NCBI RefSeq assembly: GCF_040629175.1
Contig: NZ_JBEXUX010000022.1
Span: forward strand, 1-64,000
Origin: Embleya sp040629175
GTDB taxonomy: Bacteria > Actinomycetota > Actinomycetes > Streptomycetales > Streptomycetaceae
Length of the DNA stretch: 64,000 nt
Reading direction: 5' to 3'
In this document: positions 59,712 through 64,000 of the stretch, piece by piece
How positions within the stretch are numbered: position 1 is the stretch's first letter
Layout: each line of letters starts with the position of its first letter
The notes under the pieces: model-generated
Database searches by the model: none
Told to the model about the DNA's origin: nothing
What the model saw: the letters and a program-made list of their open reading frames with translations, nothing else
Made by a program: the position numbers and the translations under genes

Positions 59712-61357
59712 ACACGCCCGCACTGCCCGCGCGCCTGGCCGCCCCCGATCCCGGGTGGAACGTGCGCGCGGATGTCATCGTGGTCGGCTCCGGGGTGGCC
59801 GGCCTGACCGTCGCGTTGCGTGCGCGCCGGGCCGGCCGGGTCCTGTTGGTGACCAAGGCCCAGCTCGACGAGGGCTCCACGCGCTGGGCGCAGGGCGGGA
59901 TAGCCGCCGCGCTCGGCGAGGGCGACACCCCCGAACAGCACCTGCGCGACACGCTCGTGGCCGGGGCCGGACTGTGCGCCGAGGACGCGGTCCGGGTGCT
60001 GGTCACCGAGGGCCCGGACGCGGTGCGCCGGCTGATCGACACCGGCGCCGAGTTCGACCGGGGGCCGGACGGCGACGTGCTGCTCACCCGCGAGGGCGGC
60101 CACCTGCGCAACCGGATCGCGCACGCGGGCGGCGACGCGACGGGCGCCGAGATATCGCGGGCGCTGGTGGCCGCGGTACGGGCCACGCCGGACATCGAGG
60201 TGATCGAGAACGCGCTCGTGCTCGACCTGCTCAAGGACGCCTCCGGGCGTGCCTGCGGGGTCACCCTGCACGTGATGGGCGAGGGCGCCCGGGACGGGGT
60301 CGGCGCCGCCCTGGGGCGCGCCGTCGTGCTCGCCACCGGCGGCATGGGCCAGGTCTTCTCGTCCACCACGAACCCGTCGGTGTCCACCGGCGACGGGGTC
60401 GCGCTCGCACTGCGTGGCGGGGCCGAGGTCACCGACCTGGAGTTCGTGCAGTTCCACCCGACCGTGTTGTGGCTCGGCGCGGGCGCGGAGGGCCAGCAGC
60501 CGCTGGTCTCCGAGGCGGTCCGCGGCGAGGGCGCCCATCTCGTGGACGCGGCCGGCATCCGGTTCATGACGGACCGTCATCCGCTCGGCGAGTTGGCCCC
60601 GCGCGACATCGTGGCCAAGGGCATCATGCGCCGAATGGCGGAAACCGGCGCCGAACACATGTACCTGGACGGTCGGCACTTCGGCGCGGACATGTGGAAG
60701 CACCGCTTCCCGACCATCCTGGCCGCCTGCCGCGCGCACGGGATCGACCCGGTGACCGAGCCGATCCCGGTGGCGCCCGCCGCGCACTACGCGAGTGGAG
60801 GCGTGCGTACCGACCTGCACGGACGGACCAGCGTGCCCGGGTTGTACGCGTGTGGGGAGGTGGCCTGCACCGGTGTGCACGGTGCCAACCGGCTCGCCTC
60901 CAACTCGCTGTTGGAGGGCCTGGTCTTCGCCGAGCGGATCGCGGCCGATCTGGCCCGGGACATGCCGCCGTTCGCCGCGCCGGTCGCCCCCGAGGGCCCG
61001 GCCGGGCTGCTCGCCGAGGACGTCCGGCCGCGCCTGCAACGCGCGATGACCTCGGGCGCCGGGGTGCTGCGCGACGCGGCCGGACTGGCCGACACCCGGG
61101 GCGCGTTGACCGCCTTGGCCGCTCGTACCAGCACCGATCCGTGCACGCAGACGTGGGAGACCACCAACCTGCACCTGGTCGCGAGCGCGCTCACCCGGGC
61201 CGCGTTGCTCCGCGAGGAGACGCGCGGCTGTCACTGGCGCGAGGACCGTCCGGACCTCGACGACGCCCGGTGGCGCGGCAACCTCGTCACGTCGCTGCGC
61301 GAGGGTGCCCTGCACGTCGCCTACCAGGCACACGAACCCAAGGAGTCGACCGCGTGA
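59708..61357 (+). CDS. nadB: L-aspartate oxidase
   Basis: 549 residues. FAD motif VIVVGSGVAGLTVALRARRAG (about 20-40), STRWAQGGIAAALGEGDTPEQHLRDTLVAGAGLC, GGHLRNRIAHAGGDATG, FVQFHPTVLW, GEGAHLVDAAGIRFM and TGVHGANRLASNSLLEGLVFAERIA. Makes iminoaspartate for NAD. Overlaps panD and nadC by 4 nt. nadA is not in the window and may lie elsewhere. Confidence 0.97.
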   Translation: MNTPALPARLAAPDPGWNVRADVIVVGSGVAGLTVALRARRAGRVLLVTKAQLDEGSTRWAQGGIAAALGEGDTPEQHLRDTLVAGAGLCAEDAVRVLVTEGPDAVRRLIDTGAEFDRGPDGDVLLTREGGHLRNRIAHAGGDATGAEISRALVAAVRATPDIEVIENALVLDLLKDASGRACGVTLHVMGEGARDGVGAALGRAVVLATGGMGQVFSSTTNPSVSTGDGVALALRGGAEVTDLEFVQFHPTVLWLGAGAEGQQPLVSEAVRGEGAHLVDAAGIRFMTDRHPLGELAPRDIVAKGIMRRMAETGAEHMYLDGRHFGADMWKHRFPTILAACRAHGIDPVTEPIPVAPAAHYASGGVRTDLHGRTSVPGLYACGEVACTGVHGANRLASNSLLEGLVFAERIAADLARDMPPFAAPVAPEGPAGLLAEDVRPRLQRAMTSGAGVLRDAAGLADTRGALTALAARTSTDPCTQTWETTNLHLVASALTRAALLREETRGCHWREDRPDLDDARWRGNLVTSLREGALHVAYQAHEPKESTA

Positions 61358-62244
61358 GCACCGTCAAGCTGTCCGCCGATCTCACGTCCCGCCTGGCCGA
61401 GGCCGGGCTCGACCCGCTCGCCGTCGCCGCGCTGGTGACCGCCGCCGTCGCGGAGGACCTCGACGGCGGAGTGGACGTCACCTCGGTGGCCACCGTGCCC
61501 GAGGACGCGCGCGGCCACGCCGAGTTCACCGCGCGCGGAGCGGGCGTGGTCGCGGGCCTGCCGGTCGCCGAGGCCGTGCTCGAACTGGTCTGCGGCGCCG
61601 ACCTGGTGCTCACCCGACACGTGCGCGACGGCGACGTGGTGACGCCCGGCACGGTGTTGTTCACCGCCGAGGCGAGCACCCGCACGCTGCTGACCGCCGA
61701 GCGGGTCGCGCTGAACCTGCTGTGCCGGCTGTCCGGCGTGGCCACCGCCACCCGCGCGTGGGCGGACACGATCGAGGGCACCGGTGCCTCGGTCCGGGAC
61801 ACCCGCAAGACCACGCCGGGCCTGCGTGCCCTGGAGAAGTACGCGGTGCGCTGCGGCGGCGGGGTCAATCACCGGATGTCGCTGTCCGACGCGGCGATGG
61901 TCAAGGACAACCACGTGGTCGCCGCGGGCGGTGTCGCCGAGGCGTTCAAGGCCGTGCGGGCGGCCTTCCCGAACGTGCCAGTGGAGGTCGAGGTGGACCA
62001 CCTCGACCAGATCCCGCCGGTGCTGGACGCGGGCGCCGACCTGATCCTGCTGGACAACATGACGCCGGATCGTATGCGCGAGGCGGTGGCCCTGGTCGCG
62101 GGTCGGGCCCGACTGGAGGCGAGTGGCGGCCTCACCCTGGAGACCGCCCGTGAGGTCGCCGAGACCGGTGTGGACTACATCGCGGTCGGCGCGCTCACCC
62201 ACTCCGCCCCGATCCTGGACGTCGGCGTGGACCTGCGCGCCTGA
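61354..62244 (+). CDS. nadC: Nicotinate-nucleotide pyrophosphorylase (carboxylating)
   Basis: 296 residues from GTG 61354. VAEDLDGGVDVTSVATVPEDARGHAEF, LNLLCRLSGVATATRAWAD, RDTRKTTPGLRALEKYAVRCGGGVNHRMSLSDAAMVKDNHV, VEVDHLDQ and LDNMTPDRMREAV complete the QPRTase site. Turns quinolinate plus PRPP into nicotinate mononucleotide. Last gene of the tightly overlapping run; coaX follows after 104 nt. Confidence 0.98.
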   Translation: MSTVKLSADLTSRLAEAGLDPLAVAALVTAAVAEDLDGGVDVTSVATVPEDARGHAEFTARGAGVVAGLPVAEAVLELVCGADLVLTRHVRDGDVVTPGTVLFTAEASTRTLLTAERVALNLLCRLSGVATATRAWADTIEGTGASVRDTRKTTPGLRALEKYAVRCGGGVNHRMSLSDAAMVKDNHVVAAGGVAEAFKAVRAAFPNVPVEVEVDHLDQIPPVLDAGADLILLDNMTPDRMREAVALVAGRARLEASGGLTLETAREVAETGVDYIAVGALTHSAPILDVGVDLRA

Positions 62245-62348
62245 GCGACCGGTACCGTTCACCGGATCAGCACTCCCCGTCCCGCCCCCCTTTCCGAAGC
62301 CGCGCTCCGTCCCCCACGGCCCGAGCCAGAACACCAAGGACGCCCACG

Positions 62349-63137
62349 ATGTTGCTCACCATCGACGTCGGTAACTCGCATACCGTGCTCGGCCTGTTCG
62401 ACGGTGACGAGATCGTCGAGCACTGGCGCATCTCGACCGAGGCCCGGCGGACCGCGGACGAACTCGCCGTCGTCCTCGCGGGATTGCTCGGCCAGCACCC
62501 GCTGATCGGCGCCGACGGCATCGACGGCATCGCGATCTGCTCCACCGTGCCGTCCGTGCTGCACGAAATGCGCGACATGGTGCGGCGCTATTACGGCGAC
62601 ATCCCCACGGTCGTCGTCGAACCCGGGGTCAAGACCGGTGTGCCGGTCCTGATGGACAACCCCAAGGAGGTCGGCACCGACCGGATCATCAACGCGCTCG
62701 CGGCGGTCAAGTTGTACGGCGGCCCGTGCGTGGTGGTCGACTTCGGCACCGCGACCACCTTCGACGCGGTCAGCACCAAGGGCGAGTACGTCGGCGGCGC
62801 GATCGCCCCCGGCATCGAGATCTCGGTGGACGCGCTGGGTGCGCGCGGCGCGCAGTTGCGCAAGATCGAGCTGATGCGTCCGCGCAGCGTGATCGGCAAG
62901 AGCACGGTCGAGGCGATGCAGGCGGGCATCCTGTACGGCTTCGCCGGGCAGGTGGACGGCGTGGTCAAGCGGATGGCGGCCGAACTGTCCCCGGACGACC
63001 CGGACGCGGTCACCGTGGTGGCCACCGGCGGACTGGCGACGCTGGTGCTGGGCGAGGCTTCGGTGATCGACGTGCACGAGCCGTGGCTGACCCTGATCGG
63101 CCTGCGGATGGTCTACGAGCGCAACGCGGCGGTCTGA
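62349..63137 (+). CDS. coaX: Type III pantothenate kinase
   Basis: 262 residues. MLLTIDVGNSHTVLGLFDGD (phosphate motif), AICSTVPSVLHEM, KEVGTDRIINALAAVKLYGGP, VVVDFGTATTFDAVSTKGEYVGGAIAPGIEISVDAL and VIGKSTVEAMQAGILYGFAG are all CoaX motifs. It phosphorylates pantothenate, completing this cluster's route from aspartate to phosphopantothenate; it is monovalent-cation dependent and not inhibited by CoA in studied cases. Confidence 0.97.
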   Translation: MLLTIDVGNSHTVLGLFDGDEIVEHWRISTEARRTADELAVVLAGLLGQHPLIGADGIDGIAICSTVPSVLHEMRDMVRRYYGDIPTVVVEPGVKTGVPVLMDNPKEVGTDRIINALAAVKLYGGPCVVVDFGTATTFDAVSTKGEYVGGAIAPGIEISVDALGARGAQLRKIELMRPRSVIGKSTVEAMQAGILYGFAGQVDGVVKRMAAELSPDDPDAVTVVATGGLATLVLGEASVIDVHEPWLTLIGLRMVYERNAAV

Positions 63138-63232
63138 GCGGGCCGGCTGCGGGGCCGGCTCCCGATCCCAATCGGAAAAAAACACGCATGAAATAAACCG
63201 GATTGTCCATCTCGCCGCATACAGTGCGTGCT

Positions 63233-64000
63233 ATGCCGACGCCACATGGTGACCAGGGGATGGCCTTCAGCGCGCACGAGGTGCGGGTGCTGTGTCGCGC
63301 GCTGACCGCCGCGTTGCGCGGCGGTCGCGACGCGGTCGACTTCTGGTTGCTCGGCCGGGCGATCGCCGAGGCGCAGGACGAGCGCGACCGGCTGCGCGTG
63401 TTCATGACGGCCGAACTGCGGCGCTATCGGGCGGCGATGCCCGGCAGCGCGGCCGGCTTCCTGTCCTGCCTGCGCAACGCGGTCGACGAGGTCGCACACA
63501 TCCCGTCCGCCGAGGACCTGGCCGCCCTGCGCAGCACCGTCGACCTGCCCTGCGGCGAACACGAACGAGCAAGCCGCGTAGCGCTGTTGCACCGCTGCAC
63601 CCACCTCGCCGAGGCCGCCCTCGAACAACGCCTCACCGCCCGAGCCCACCGCCGCGCCACCGCCCGGTCCGCCCGCCCCGACCCCCTGGACATCCTCATC
63701 CCGACCCGCCCCCGGCCGATCGCCCCCCAGCCCCCGGCTCCGCCGGAGCCCGAGCCCGCTGTCGCACCAGGGTCCGGACCCGAGTGCGAGCCCGGACCCG
63801 AGACCGGACGGTTGGCCGAGAGCGCCGACCCTGCGGTCGTGACAGCTCCCGAGACGGACCCCACCGACCGCCCCGAACCGGGGGTCGCAGGAGAGTCGGC
63901 ACGCACGTCCGAGCCCGGTGCGGATTCGAGCGACGCCGATGTCCTGGAGCAGGACTCCTCCGTCGAAGCCCTGTCTCCGGTGATTCCGCACCGTCGGCAG
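63233..64000 (+). CDS. Conserved actinobacterial hypothetical protein (runs off right edge)
   Basis: 256 codons without stop to the window end. Starts MPTPHGDQGMAFSAHEVRVLCRALTAALRG. Residues 10-135 are an all-helical domain (DFWLLGRAIAEAQDERDRLRVFMTAELRRYR, AAGFLSCLRNAVDEVAHIPSAEDLAAL, LLHRCTHLAEAALEQRLTARAHRR). From about 150 it is a disordered Pro/Glu/Thr/Asp-rich tail. I know similar proteins behind coaX in Streptomyces but no function. -10 TACAGT (63220-63225) ends 7 nt before the ATG: leaderless. The opposite-strand ORF over this stretch is a shadow. Confidence 0.75.
   Translation, partial: MPTPHGDQGMAFSAHEVRVLCRALTAALRGGRDAVDFWLLGRAIAEAQDERDRLRVFMTAELRRYRAAMPGSAAGFLSCLRNAVDEVAHIPSAEDLAALRSTVDLPCGEHERASRVALLHRCTHLAEAALEQRLTARAHRRATARSARPDPLDILIPTRPRPIAPQPPAPPEPEPAVAPGSGPECEPGPETGRLAESADPAVVTAPETDPTDRPEPGVAGESARTSEPGADSSDADVLEQDSSVEALSPVIPHRRQ

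Noticed and set aside
63113..63991. Minus-strand ORF of 292 codons at the right edge
   Set aside because: The opposite strand is open to the window end from ATG 63233 with a -10 box, better codon use and a plausible helical domain; the minus ORF has a repetitive Gly/Ser composition.

Overview
The window is high-GC DNA (strong G/C bias at third codon positions, many GTG and some TTG starts, ATGA/GTGA-coupled genes, Streptomyces-type -10 boxes). The gene order ppa / dacB / zinc metalloprotease / tilS / hpt / ftsH / folE / folP / folB / folK / DUF3180, then a stand-alone nuoD, and panC / panD / nadB / nadC / coaX, is the arrangement I know from Streptomyces and close relatives. I read it as a chromosomal segment of a Streptomycetales actinomycete. 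Nothing here fixes genus or species. I saw no tRNA, rRNA, CRISPR array, insertion sequence or prophage gene.

Layout. 1-6.1 kb: the 5' end of a leftward NlpC/P60 cell-wall hydrolase under a c-di-AMP (ydaO/yuaA) riboswitch, then a stand-alone 1676-residue DUF4011 helicase / PD-(D/E)XK nuclease / DUF3320 protein that looks like a defence gene. 6.1-11.3 kb: a decayed aquaporin remnant, a TetR gene divergent from an unknown gene with two matching operators between them, and a MacB-type ABC exporter. 11.5-18.6 kb: small and secreted proteins, a cobalamin riboswitch driving an adenosyltransferase and an FhuF-like [2Fe-2S] protein, a membrane-anchored protein of tandem 11-residue repeats, an APH-type kinase, a HAD phosphatase and an L,D-transpeptidase lipoprotein. 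18.6-23.5 kb: a double TerD protein, then a MarR-centred cluster with two luciferase-like oxidoreductases and an SDR. 23.5-28.8 kb: membrane protein, AlaX-like editing hydrolase, DedA protein, beta-propeller-like protein and a second NlpC/P60 hydrolase.

28.9-40 kb is core metabolism: pyrophosphatase, PBP4-type carboxypeptidase, metalloprotease, tRNA-Ile lysidine synthetase, HPRT, FtsH and the folate pathway. 40-43.8 kb is a divergent betaine/choline-type ABC importer. 43.9-50.8 kb holds a membrane protein, orphan NuoD, two bacterial-PH membrane proteins, a CaiB/BaiF CoA-transferase and a MidA-type methyltransferase. 50.9-54.1 kb has two tandem paralogous NarL-type histidine kinases sharing one response regulator. 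54.2-56.8 kb is an SDR / cupin / P450 oxidation cluster. 57-63.1 kb is the pantothenate-NAD-CoA block, with four successive 4-nt overlaps from the DUF2520 gene to nadC. The last gene runs off the right edge.

Main points for follow-up: the solo helicase-nuclease; a shared operator A-n-CTGAC-N5-GTCAG that appears to link genes at 21-23 kb with the CoA-transferase at 48 kb; the B12-riboswitch/FhuF-like pairing; the 127-nt identical block in the two kinase genes; the 14-bp inverted repeat abutting the folP -10 box; and eight genes whose -10 box lies 6-7 nt from the start codon, indicating leaderless mRNAs.
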